Shown here: piece by piece, positions 8,363-15,883 of the stretch
How positions within the stretch are numbered: position 1 is the stretch's first letter
Layout: the number at the start of each line of letters is the position of its first letter
Source of the DNA: Candidatus Margulisiibacteriota bacterium
GTDB taxonomy: Bacteria; Margulisbacteria; WOR-1; JAHJIW01
Direction: 5' to 3'
Length of the DNA stretch: 64,000 nt
NCBI GenBank assembly: GCA_018823125.1
Contig: JAHJIW010000011.1
Coordinates: 1-64,000, forward strand
The notes under the pieces: model-generated
Told to the model about the DNA's origin: nothing
What the model saw: the letters and a program-made list of their open reading frames with translations, nothing else
Databases searched by the model: none
Made by a program: the position numbers and the translations under genes

Positions 8363-8857
8363 CTAGAGAATATCCGCCATTAAACCAACAGATATGGCGG
8401 TTGCATTAAGCGTAAAGCCAGCATAGGTTGCTTGATGTGATCTAAAATCAAAATTAAGTAAAAACTGATCAACCAACCGCCAGTTTAATCCAACACCATA
8501 AAAGAAACCAGAAGTAGATTCAAATCCACCGGGAAAATTAGCATAAACTTGTGCGAACCCAGCAGTTACATAAGGGGAAACGGCCCCAGTAACTTTATAG
8601 AAATTATAATTTAAGCCAATTGTCAAAAAAGACAGGGTTGTGCCCCAGTAGGATCCAGCCTCATAACGTCCGGCTATATCCAGCTCGTCCATTATTCCAT
8701 AGTGAACAACGGGCCCACCATAAGTTGTACTAATCCCCTCTCCATTAAAGCTGCCAAAAACACCTCCGACTGAGAGAGTATTCGCTTTAGCCAGACACAC
8801 CGAAGACGAAGCCACAACAAATAAACAAATCACCAGGAAAATAACAAATTTTTTCAT
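8363..8857 (-). CDS. Small outer-membrane beta-barrel-like protein (164 aa)
   Basis: Residues 1-23 are a signal peptide (MKKFVIFLVICLFVVASSSVCLA). The remainder is made of glycine- and aromatic-rich amphipathic strands (LDIAGRYEAGSYWGTTLSFLTIGLNYNF; VSPYVTAGFAQVYANF), the pattern of a small 8-strand porin or OmpA/OmpW-like barrel. No specific function is readable. It has a near-consensus promoter (8878-8905), an aggagg ribosome site and its own terminator, so it is a single-gene unit downstream of mtnA. Confidence 0.7.
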   Translation of the reverse strand: MKKFVIFLVICLFVVASSSVCLAKANTLSVGGVFGSFNGEGISTTYGGPVVHYGIMDELDIAGRYEAGSYWGTTLSFLTIGLNYNFYKVTGAVSPYVTAGFAQVYANFPGGFESTSGFFYGVGLNWRLVDQFLLNFDFRSHQATYAGFTLNATAISVGLMADIL

Positions 8858-8877
8858 TTTAAGTACCTCCTATAAAA

Positions 8878-8905
8878 ATTATATAGTACTAAGATTTATT
8901 GTCAA
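8878..8905 (-). promoter_or_regulatory. Consensus sigma-70 promoter of the barrel gene
   Basis: Minus-strand TTGACA (8905-8900), 16-base spacer, TATAAT (8883-8878). The -35 box overlaps the mtnA stop codon. A normal leader with aggagg follows before the ATG at 8857. Confidence 0.85.
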
Positions 8906-9957
8906 CCAATAAAGAGCCGCGTGATAATATCCATCGATGGCTTTATAATTCCTTTTTCAGTAATGATACCAGTAATATATTTAGCAGGGGTTACATCAAA
9001 AGCAGGGTTAATGGCGGATGATCCGGGTGAACAAACCAGTATTTTTTCTAATTTGCCTTCTTCGGAAGGACCGGTCTGATATAAAACTTCAGCAGCGTCT
9101 CTTTCTTCAATCGGAATATCTTTATCGCTTTTACAGTTTAAATCAAAAGTTGAGGTTGGAGCTGCTACATAAAAAGGAACGCCATATTCTTTAGCGCAAA
9201 TTGCCTTTTCTAAAGTGCCAATTTTATTCGCTACATCACCATTGGCTGCGATCCGGTCCGCTCCGACAATCATCATATCAATTTTACCTTGCGACATCAG
9301 ATAAGCTCCGGCATTGTCCGGAATAATAGTATGCTCGATATTTTCGTTACGGAGTTCCCAGGCAGTAAGTCTGGCACCCTGCCCCCGCGGCCGCGTCTCG
9401 TCAACATAAACAAAAACCTTTTTTCCTTGCTGACTCGCTATATAAATTGGTGACAAAGCAGAACCATAGTCAACAAAAGCTAACCAACCCGCATTACAAT
9501 GCGTTTCGATATTGGCTCCGTCTTTTATTAATTCACTGCCCAGCTCCCCAATCTTCTGGCAATTATCCGCATCTTCTTGGGCAATGTTTTGTGCCTCTTC
9601 TACACCAGCTTCACGTGGCTGTTTTGATTTTTTGGCAGCATCAAAAACTCGATTAACTGCAAAAAATAAATTTTGGGCGGTGGGTCGAGTAGCTTCTATC
9701 TCTACCTTAGCTTTTTCAACAAACTTCCAAAATCCTTCTTTAGGAGCTTCCTGCAGTGCCTGCGCTAAGGCAAATCCAGCGGTAGCTCCAATGGCGCCAG
9801 CACCACGCACCAACATAGATTTAATTGCATAACAAGTATCTTGATAAGACTTAGATTCAAAAATTTGAAAATCAAAAGGAAGGAGGTTTTGTTCGATTAA
9901 AAATACCGAGGAACCTTCAAGCCATACCGTTCTGTACTGTTGATTATTAACCTTAAT
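8902..9957 (-). CDS. mtnA: S-methyl-5-thioribose-1-phosphate isomerase, apparent AUU start
   Basis: MtnA converts methylthioribose-1-P to methylthioribulose-1-P in methionine salvage. The frame beginning at the first ATG (9816) lacks about 47 conserved N-terminal residues. Reading upstream in frame continues with KVNNQQYRTVW...SYQDTCYAIKSM, as in family members that start MKVN.KHYRT.W. The stop codon of apt (9961-9963) is two codons further up, with no ATG, GTG or TTG between. The codon directly before KVNN is ATT (9957-9955), 8 bases after ggag, so an AUU start is proposed, giving 351 residues, the usual length. The VRGAGAIG motif and the GADRIAANGDVANKIGT motif with its catalytic Asp are present. 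Last gene of the mtnP-apt-mtnA operon. Confidence 0.93.
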   Translation of the reverse strand: MKVNNQQYRTVWLEGSSVFLIEQNLLPFDFQIFESKSYQDTCYAIKSMLVRGAGAIGATAGFALAQALQEAPKEGFWKFVEKAKVEIEATRPTAQNLFFAVNRVFDAAKKSKQPREAGVEEAQNIAQEDADNCQKIGELGSELIKDGANIETHCNAGWLAFVDYGSALSPIYIASQQGKKVFVYVDETRPRGQGARLTAWELRNENIEHTIIPDNAGAYLMSQGKIDMMIVGADRIAANGDVANKIGTLEKAICAKEYGVPFYVAAPTSTFDLNCKSDKDIPIEERDAAEVLYQTGPSEEGKLEKILVCSPGSSAINPAFDVTPAKYITGIITEKGIIKPSMDIITRLFIG

Positions 9958-9960
9958 TGG

Positions 9961-10488
9961 TTATTCTCCTTCAAACTCGGTCTGGGCATACACCGAATAA
10001 CCGGCTTGTTCTAGTTTTTTTCTTCCACCGAGGTCCGGCAAGTCAACGATAAAAGCGAATTCAACGATTTTTCCTTGTAATTTTTTTACTAGTTTTGCCG
10101 CCGCGTTGGCCGTACCACCGGTAGCAATTAAATCATCAACAATGAGTACTTTTTGCCCTTTTTCAATTGCGTCTTTATGAATTTCAACCACATCGGTGCC
10201 ATATTCCAGCGCATATTCTTCGCTTTCAGTTTCGGCAGGCAATTTACCTTTCTTTCTTACCGGCACAAAACCTTTATCTAATAAATAAGCGATGGCACCG
10301 CCTAAAATAAAACCACGGGAATCAATCCCCACCACAACGTCAATCTCCATATCTTTATAGCGCTTAACAAAGTCATCAATACAAATTTTAAGTCCGACTG
10401 GATCTTTTAGTAAAGTAGTGATATCCCTAAACATGATTCCTTTTTTGGGCCAATGGGGAACGGTACGAATCCTTGATTTAATCGGCAT
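9961..10488 (-). CDS. apt: Adenine phosphoribosyltransferase
   Basis: This 175-residue enzyme makes AMP from adenine and PRPP. The PRPP-binding motif VLIVDDLIATGGTA is near residues 114-127, and VVVGIDSRGFILG lies in the N-terminal half. Length is normal for the family. Its ATG overlaps the mtnP stop codon by one base (TAATG), with gggagg just upstream inside mtnP, so the two are translationally coupled. In this operon it recovers the adenine that MtnP releases from methylthioadenosine. Confidence 0.97.
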   Translation of the reverse strand: MPIKSRIRTVPHWPKKGIMFRDITTLLKDPVGLKICIDDFVKRYKDMEIDVVVGIDSRGFILGGAIAYLLDKGFVPVRKKGKLPAETESEEYALEYGTDVVEIHKDAIEKGQKVLIVDDLIATGGTANAAAKLVKKLQGKIVEFAFIVDLPDLGGRKKLEQAGYSVYAQTEFEGE

Positions 10489-11222
10489 TAGATCCTCCCA
10501 ACAACTTTGATAAGAAGAGTTTTAACTTTATCTGCATTTTCCTTCATGCGTTTCAATATCATTTCAAAGGTTACCGGTTCTTCGTCTTCTTTCCAACAAT
10601 CATAATCGGTAGACATCGCAATGGTTTGATAAGGAATGCCTAATTCGTTAGCAATAATTACTTCCGGACAAGTAGACATATTAATAATATCCGCCCCCCA
10701 CTGCCGAAACATATGACTCTCTGCTTTAGTAGAAAAACGCGGACCCTCAATCGTAACTACCGTCACATCCCGATTATATTCAAAATCCAATTCATCACAG
10801 GTCTTACAAAGCAGATCAGTAATTTTTTGGTCATAGGGTTGGCTCATTGGAGTATGTACTACTTTATCGGTATAAACGGTCAAATTGCGGTGACGGGTAA
10901 AATCAATAAATTGTGAAGGGAAAACTAAATTTCCCGGTTTAATTTCTTCTCTTAACGAGCCCACCGCCGTGGCGGCTAAGATATGCGTACAACCTTCTTC
11001 TTTTAAAGCCTGAATATTTGCGCGGAAATTTACTCTAGTGGGCATAATTTCATGCGCTCTTCCATGCCGTGCAATAATTACAACTTCCACACCATTGATC
11101 TGACCGCATTTTAAGGGCGAGGATGGTGTTCCGTATCGATTATTAGCCTCTTTATCAACTGGCTGCATGAGGATTTGAGGATCATCTAAGCCTGAGCCAC
11201 CAATTATTCCAATTTTTACCAT
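10488..11222 (-). CDS. mtnP: S-methyl-5'-thioadenosine phosphorylase
   Basis: MtnP splits methylthioadenosine with phosphate into adenine and methylthioribose-1-P. The 244-residue protein starts with IGIIGGSGLDDP, and has the purine-phosphorylase-2 motifs RHGRAHEIMPTRVNFRANI and VVTIEGPRFSTKAES, followed by INMSTCPEVIIANELG. Methionine in the last motif and Asp in STDYDCW are typical of the MTAP-type active site. It is the first gene of mtnP-apt-mtnA. A strong promoter ends six bases before the ATG and there is no Shine-Dalgarno, so the operon transcript is probably leaderless. Confidence 0.95.
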   Translation of the reverse strand: MVKIGIIGGSGLDDPQILMQPVDKEANNRYGTPSSPLKCGQINGVEVVIIARHGRAHEIMPTRVNFRANIQALKEEGCTHILAATAVGSLREEIKPGNLVFPSQFIDFTRHRNLTVYTDKVVHTPMSQPYDQKITDLLCKTCDELDFEYNRDVTVVTIEGPRFSTKAESHMFRQWGADIINMSTCPEVIIANELGIPYQTIAMSTDYDCWKEDEEPVTFEMILKRMKENADKVKTLLIKVVGRI

Positions 11223-11228
11223 GTAGAA

Positions 11229-11256
11229 ATTATAACTTTAATTAATAACATGTCAA
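11229..11256 (-). promoter_or_regulatory. mtnP promoter, leaderless geometry
   Basis: Minus-strand TTGACA (11256-11251), 16-base spacer, TATAAT (11234-11229). Six bases (ttctac) then separate the -10 box from the ATG, so transcription should begin at or next to the start codon. Confidence 0.85.
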
Positions 11257-11270
11257 GAATAACAGTACGT

Positions 11271-11450
11271 GAGTTTCCCCAACATCCTACAATGCAATGG
11301 CCCGCGCAAACACGCCCTCAAACCCCAGCGTGGTTTTCGGGCTCTCATTTCGGGCTCGCTCTCCCCCCGACCTTGGTCGGGGGGAACCATGCCCGCTCAC
11401 CCTCATGAAGGTTTGCTTTGGGCCATTGCTTCTAATTGTTGGGGAAACTC
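11271..11450. mobile_element. MITE-like element with long imperfect inverted repeat
   Basis: A 180-base stretch is bounded by perfect 13-base inverted repeats GAGTTTCCCCAAC (11271-11283) and GTTGGGGAAACTC (11438-11450). Inside are further matching arms: CAATGGCCC (11295-11303) with GGGCCATTG (11420-11428), and GCAAAC (11306-11311) with GTTTGC (11411-11416). At the core is a perfect 10-bp hairpin CCCCCCGACC-TT-GGTCGGGGGG (11363-11384). No coding capacity is credible. It fills the gap between mtnP and rlmN and is visibly richer in G and C than its flanks. No clear target-site duplication is visible. Confidence 0.65.
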
Positions 11451-11502
11451 TACATAAAAACGATAAAATTAAAGCTAAATTCCACGATCCACAAACTACT
11501 TT

Positions 11503-11531
11503 TTGTAAACCTCCCCCATTTATGCTATAAA
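11503..11531 (+). promoter_or_regulatory. rlmN promoter, leaderless geometry
   Basis: TTGTAA (11503-11508), 17 bases, TATAAA (11526-11531), then seven bases (ttcatct) to the ATG at 11539, with no Shine-Dalgarno. Confidence 0.75.
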
Positions 11532-11538
11532 TTCATCT

Positions 11539-12549
11539 ATGAAAACCGATTTAAGAAGCCTTACCTTAAATGAACTAGAAGCTAAAGTTTTAGCGCTTAA
11601 CGAGTCTAAGTTTAGGGCTAAACAGATATTTTCCCAGGTACAGAAAAAAGGGGCTAGTTCTTTTGATAAAATGACTGAACTGAGCCATGAACTGCGTGAA
11701 AAATTAAGCCAGCATTTTCAAATCTCCACCTTAAAAACCATAAAAGTACTGACCGCAACCGACGGCACAAAAAAGTATCTCTTTGAACTACCGGATAGAC
11801 TTAGGATTGAAGCAGTACTTTTAATTGATAAAGATCGACGCACGATTTGCCTCTCAACACAGGTTGGCTGTCGCATGAAGTGTGTTTTTTGCGCCACCGG
11901 CAAAATGCAATTTAAAAGAAATCTAACCGCCGGAGAAATTGTAAGCCAGGTTATCCAAATTGAAGCTGAAAACGGTAGAATTTCAAATTTAGTTTATATG
12001 GGAATGGGTGAACCGCTGGATAATTACGACGAAGTACTGAAAAGTATCCGAATTTTAATCCACCCGCTCGGAAAAAACATTGGACAGCGTAAAATTACGG
12101 TTTCAACCTGCGGCCTGATTCCAGAAATCAATCGGCTAGCTCAGGAAAAACTTCAAATAAGATTAGCCGTAGCATTAAATGGTGCCAATGACAAAATCAG
12201 AAGCGAACTGATGCCAATTAATAAAAAATATCCGCTGCGAGAATTGATCCCTGCCATTAAAAACTTTGTCAGACAAACTAATCGCCGGGTTACGATCGAG
12301 TATGTACTGATCGGCGGACAAAACGACTCTCCCCTGGATGCCGATGCCCTGGCAAACCTAATCCGGGGAATTAAGGTCAACATTAATTTAATCCCCTGTA
12401 ATCCGTTTCCAAAAAGCACTCTCAAACGAACCACCGTTGAAAATATCAAAGAGTTTAAAAAGATTTTAGAAGATATCGGTTTTGAGGTAGCCCAACGTTA
12501 CCGTCGCGGGGAAAGTATCGCCGCTGCATGTGGTCAGCTAGCTGGTTGA
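11539..12549 (+). CDS. rlmN: Dual-specificity RNA methyltransferase RlmN
   Basis: A radical SAM enzyme that methylates C2 of A2503 in 23S rRNA and A37 in some tRNAs. The 336-residue length is normal. The CxxxCxxC iron-sulfur motif is at residues 111-118 (CRMKCVFC), followed by GKMQFKRNLTAGEIVSQV and the LVYMGMGEPLDNYDEVLKS signature. The resolving Cys is near the C-terminus (SIAAACGQL). The gene overlaps the convergent transporter gene by 12 bases at its 3' end. It is likely expressed from a leaderless promoter. Confidence 0.97.
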   Translation: MKTDLRSLTLNELEAKVLALNESKFRAKQIFSQVQKKGASSFDKMTELSHELREKLSQHFQISTLKTIKVLTATDGTKKYLFELPDRLRIEAVLLIDKDRRTICLSTQVGCRMKCVFCATGKMQFKRNLTAGEIVSQVIQIEAENGRISNLVYMGMGEPLDNYDEVLKSIRILIHPLGKNIGQRKITVSTCGLIPEINRLAQEKLQIRLAVALNGANDKIRSELMPINKKYPLRELIPAIKNFVRQTNRRVTIEYVLIGGQNDSPLDADALANLIRGIKVNINLIPCNPFPKSTLKRTTVENIKEFKKILEDIGFEVAQRYRRGESIAAACGQLAG

Positions 12550-13425
12550 AGACCTCGCCCGCGGAAAAGTAGACAGTATTGCGCTAGCAATAACTATCAC
12601 TGCCCCCACTACCGTCATTAAATGTGGAATTTGATGCCACACCATCCAATCCACCACCCCCGAAAATATCACTACCAAATAGATAAACGGCGCGATCGTG
12701 ATTGCGGAAGCAAACTTGAGTGCTAACATAAATAGTATCTGAAAAGCAGCAAACAACACTCCCGCCCCCGCCAAATATATCCAAAAAATTCCGTGTGGCG
12801 TTTTCCATACCGGGATTGACCATAAGCCCGTGATTAATATGGTAATGGCCAGAAAATACAATAAAATAGTTTGAGCGGATTCACCCTTATTTTCTAAGCG
12901 ACCTACAATAATAGTGGTTACTGCCGAGCAGAGTCCGGCCGCCAGCGCAATTATATTCCCCATCCTTAAGAATCCCTGCCCCGGATTAAGCACCAGGATC
13001 ACCCCAATAAATCCAACCGCAATGGTAGCCCAAACCCGCAAAGCTATCTTCTTTCTTAAAAGTATTAGACCCAAAAGCGGTATAAAAAATGGCGTTGTGT
13101 TTTGCAATAACACCGCATTAACCAAAGGCACCAGCTTCACTGCAACAAAAAACAAATAAAACGAAAGCAATCCAAAAATGGCTCTCCCCGCCGTCAACCA
13201 TTTATTTTTAGGAACTAGCTCCTGCCCGGCATATTTAATAAACCAGGGCGAAAGCACCAATAACGCTACCAGAACTTGAAAAAACATGATTTCCTGAGAC
13301 GGCAAAGCAGCGAGGGAGCAAGCCTTAACAAATCCGGACATGATGGCATAACCCAGAAAAGCTAATGTAATAAATATGATTCCTAATAGTGGTTTTCTTA
13401 CTTGATCTTGATCAGGCATATTCAT
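12538..13425 (-). CDS. DMT-superfamily (EamA) transporter
   Basis: A 295-residue membrane protein with about ten hydrophobic segments arranged as two EamA repeats, typical of drug/metabolite exporters (RhaT/YdcZ/SAM-carrier relatives). Recognisable features are LLSFYLFFVAVKLVPLVNAVLLQNTTPFFIPLLGLI in the first half (about residues 88-123) and FQILFMLALKFASAITIAPFIYLVVIFSGV in the second. Substrate cannot be assigned. Start may be ATG residue 1 or 3. It is divergent from the orphan membrane gene at 13464 and converges on rlmN with a 12-base overlap. Confidence 0.85.
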   Translation of the reverse strand: MNMPDQDQVRKPLLGIIFITLAFLGYAIMSGFVKACSLAALPSQEIMFFQVLVALLVLSPWFIKYAGQELVPKNKWLTAGRAIFGLLSFYLFFVAVKLVPLVNAVLLQNTTPFFIPLLGLILLRKKIALRVWATIAVGFIGVILVLNPGQGFLRMGNIIALAAGLCSAVTTIIVGRLENKGESAQTILLYFLAITILITGLWSIPVWKTPHGIFWIYLAGAGVLFAAFQILFMLALKFASAITIAPFIYLVVIFSGVVDWMVWHQIPHLMTVVGAVIVIASAILSTFPRARSSTS

Positions 13426-13453
13426 TGGATATATTATACATATTTGCTATGAT
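13425..13453 (+). promoter_or_regulatory. Promoter with near-leaderless geometry before the gene at 13464
   Basis: TTGGAT (13425-13430), 17 bases, TATGAT (13448-13453), then ten bases to ATG 13464. This supports 13464 rather than the upstream in-frame start at 13389, which would lie inside the divergent transporter gene. Confidence 0.6.
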
Positions 13454-13463
13454 ATTAGCCATC

Positions 13464-14207
13464 ATGAAAAAAATATTTAACTGGCAGGTTTTATTAGGAA
13501 TATTATTAATTGCCGCCTCGGCGGCAGTTTATTATATTCACTTTTTAATCTTTCGCGACCCACATCATATTTTTATCTATTTAATTGGTGATGTGGCTTT
13601 TGTTTTTATTGAAGTTTTGCTGGTCACCATGGTATTACATCAATTACTGCACTACCGCGACCGGAAATCTATGTTAAATAAGCTAAATATGGTAATCGGG
13701 GCATTTTTTAGTGAGGTTGGTACCGATTTGCTTAAACTTTGCGCGGCTTTTGATAACACCTCTTTCCAAGTCACCCAAAATTTAGTCATCAATAATGACT
13801 GGTCAGAAAAAGATTTCCTTAAAATGTATCGAAACGTTAGGTCCTACCAATGTGACATCGATTGCAAAAAAGGCGATTTAGAAGCGGTGCGAAATTTCTT
13901 AAAGGAAAAACGAAGTTTTATGCTCAATCTTTTAGGAAACCCAAATCTATTAGAACACGAATCATTCACAAATTTACTCTGGGCAGTAATGCATCTAGCC
14001 GAAGAGTTAATTCACCGCAAAAACATCAGAAACATATCCGATAAGGATCGCGAACACCTGGCTGGAGATATCAAGCGGGTTTATCACCACCTAATTGTTG
14101 AGTGGTTAAACTACATGAAACACCTAAAAAAGAGCTATCCCTATCTCTTTTCGCTGGCAATGCGAACTAACCCTTTCGATAAAAACGCCACAGTAGAAGT
14201 AAAGTAA
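13464..14207 (+). CDS. Orphan membrane-anchored protein (247 aa)
   Basis: I do not recognise this family. Two transmembrane helices occupy residues about 7-25 and 35-58 (LLGILLIAASAAVYYIHFLIF; LIGDVAFVFIEVLLVTMVLHQLLHY). A cytosolic helical domain of about 185 residues follows, rich in acidic, basic and aromatic residues. It includes the motif MVIGAFFSEVGTDLLKLCAAFD and a His-rich C-terminal part (VYHHLIVEWLNYMKHLKKSYPYLFSLAMR). The open frame extends upstream to 13389 but the promoter at 13425-13453 favours the start given. It stands alone between divergent and downstream genes. No enzyme motif is visible. Confidence 0.75.
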   Translation: MKKIFNWQVLLGILLIAASAAVYYIHFLIFRDPHHIFIYLIGDVAFVFIEVLLVTMVLHQLLHYRDRKSMLNKLNMVIGAFFSEVGTDLLKLCAAFDNTSFQVTQNLVINNDWSEKDFLKMYRNVRSYQCDIDCKKGDLEAVRNFLKEKRSFMLNLLGNPNLLEHESFTNLLWAVMHLAEELIHRKNIRNISDKDREHLAGDIKRVYHHLIVEWLNYMKHLKKSYPYLFSLAMRTNPFDKNATVEVK

Positions 14208-14288
14208 ATCCATAAAGTTAGACCTCGGACAATAGCCTTATTTCTGATATAATAATAAGGTTTTTCAAAGAAAAAAAGGAGCAAAACT

Positions 14289-15239
14289 ATGTTCAGGGAA
14301 AAAATTAAAGTACTGGATTGCACGGTTCGCGACGGAGGGCTAATTAATAACCACGACTTTGATGACCGGTTTGTCCGCGAAGTTTACAAAGCCGTTTCTG
14401 CCGCCGGCATCGACTATATTGAACTCGGCTATAAAAATTCGCGAAAACTCTTTTCCCCCAAAGAATACGGTAAGTGGAAATTTTGCGACGATGAAGACAT
14501 TAAAAAAATTATCGACGGCATCGAATCCAACACCAAAATCTCAGTCATGGTAGATATTGGCAGAGTTGATCTCGAGGACGTTAAACTCGCCAAAGACAGC
14601 CCCGTCGATATGGTCAGAGTAGCTTCCTATGTGAAAGATATCGATAAAGCCATTTTTCATATTAATCATTTTGCGGAAAAAGGCTATGAAACCACCGTCA
14701 ACATCATGGCTATCTCCAGAGCATTAGACAATGAATTAAACGAAGCTCTGCATCAGTTAGAAGAACAAAGCCAAGCCAAAGTTATCTACATTGTCGATAG
14801 CTTCGGGGCACTTTACCAAGAAACCACCGAATTCCTAATCAAAAAAGCCAAAAAATACATAAAAACCAAAGAAGTGGGTATTCATTGCCATAATAATCAG
14901 CAACTTGCCTTTGGTAATACGATCGAAGCCATAATTCATGACGCAAATTATGTAGACGGGACTGTATTTGGAATCGGAAGAGCCGCCGGCAACTGCCCGC
15001 TGGAATTACTTTTAGGTTTTCTAAAAAATCCAAAGTATGATATCCGCCCTATTCTGGATCTCATCTCCAAAGAATTTATTCCTTTAAGAAATAAAATTGA
15101 ATGGGGATATATTATTCCTTACGCCATCACCGGCATCATGGATGAACATCCCAGAGCCGCGATGGCGCTGCGTAAAGGCAAAGAAAAAGAAAACTATAAA
15201 GAATTTTACGAAAGCTTAGTCAGCGACGAAGAGCTTTAA
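14289..15239 (+). CDS. HMGL-like aldolase (4-hydroxy-2-oxovalerate aldolase family)
   Basis: A 316-residue TIM-barrel enzyme of the HMG-CoA lyase-like group. The N-terminal LDCTVRDGGLINNHDFD carries the conserved Arg-Asp, and GIHCHNNQQLAFGNT supplies the metal-binding HxH. It resembles the catalytic half of DmpG/MhpE-type aldolases but lacks their C-terminal communication domain; similar stand-alone proteins occur near sugar-acid or cell-surface sugar genes. aaaggag lies before the ATG and a TATAAT at 14248-14253. Its stop is two bases from the start of the KDPG-aldolase-like gene, so both enzymes are co-expressed and probably act in one pathway. The exact substrate is unknown. Confidence 0.85.
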   Translation: MFREKIKVLDCTVRDGGLINNHDFDDRFVREVYKAVSAAGIDYIELGYKNSRKLFSPKEYGKWKFCDDEDIKKIIDGIESNTKISVMVDIGRVDLEDVKLAKDSPVDMVRVASYVKDIDKAIFHINHFAEKGYETTVNIMAISRALDNELNEALHQLEEQSQAKVIYIVDSFGALYQETTEFLIKKAKKYIKTKEVGIHCHNNQQLAFGNTIEAIIHDANYVDGTVFGIGRAAGNCPLELLLGFLKNPKYDIRPILDLISKEFIPLRNKIEWGYIIPYAITGIMDEHPRAAMALRKGKEKENYKEFYESLVSDEEL

Positions 15240-15241
15240 GC

Positions 15242-15862
15242 ATGGATGTTAAAAAATTTAAACGAAAACCCGTTTTGGGGATTTTAAGAGGCGGAAATCT
15301 ATCCACCATCGAACCTCTGGTTGAAACCGTAATCGAAAGCGGACTCGAAACCCTAGAAATAACCATGAATACTCCGGATGCCCCGGCTCTCATTCAAAAA
15401 GCCGTGGAAACAGCTAAAGGACGGCTTACGATTGGCGCCGGAACCGTAATTAATATGGATAGCTTAAAAGCGGCACTCGCTGCCGGAGCTACCTTTATTG
15501 TCATGCCGGTCATCATCAAAGATGTAATCCACTACTGTGTTAAAAAAAATATTCCGGTATTTCCGGGGGCTTTGACCCCTAACGAAATATATTGGGCCTG
15601 GGGATTAGGTGCTACCATGGTTAAAGTTTTCCCTGCTAAAGCATTAGGCCCGGAATATTTTAAAAAAATTAAAGGGCCCTTCAGCCAAGTTAAACTTTTA
15701 GCTTGCGGAGGAGTAACCCCTAAAAACATGCAGGATTATTTTACCAACGGCGCGGATGCCATTGCAATTGGCGGAAGCGTATTTAAAAAAGAATGGATAG
15801 AAAAAGGAGATTTTAAGAGCATAAGGAAAAGCTTAAATAGTTATCTGGGCCGGTATAAGTAA
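15242..15862 (+). CDS. eda: KDPG/KHG aldolase
   Basis: Cleaves 2-keto-3-deoxy-6-phosphogluconate or 4-hydroxy-2-oxoglutarate to pyruvate plus an aldehyde. In the 206-residue protein the Schiff-base lysine is K128 (MVKVFPA) and the catalytic glutamate E39 (LEITMNTP). The phosphate-binding elements GAGTVINMDSL, FPGALTPNEI and LACGGVTPKN are present. Length and order of motifs are those of Eda. It starts two bases after the HMGL-like aldolase. No 6-phosphogluconate dehydratase is nearby, so an Entner-Doudoroff role is not shown by context. Confidence 0.93.
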   Translation: MDVKKFKRKPVLGILRGGNLSTIEPLVETVIESGLETLEITMNTPDAPALIQKAVETAKGRLTIGAGTVINMDSLKAALAAGATFIVMPVIIKDVIHYCVKKNIPVFPGALTPNEIYWAWGLGATMVKVFPAKALGPEYFKKIKGPFSQVKLLACGGVTPKNMQDYFTNGADAIAIGGSVFKKEWIEKGDFKSIRKSLNSYLGRYK

Positions 15863-15883
15863 TTTTCTCGGGGAGGGAAAATT

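Noticed and set aside
13389-13463. Upstream start at 13389 for the orphan membrane protein
   Set aside because: It would overlap the start of the divergent transporter gene, and the promoter at 13425-13453 lies inside this extension.
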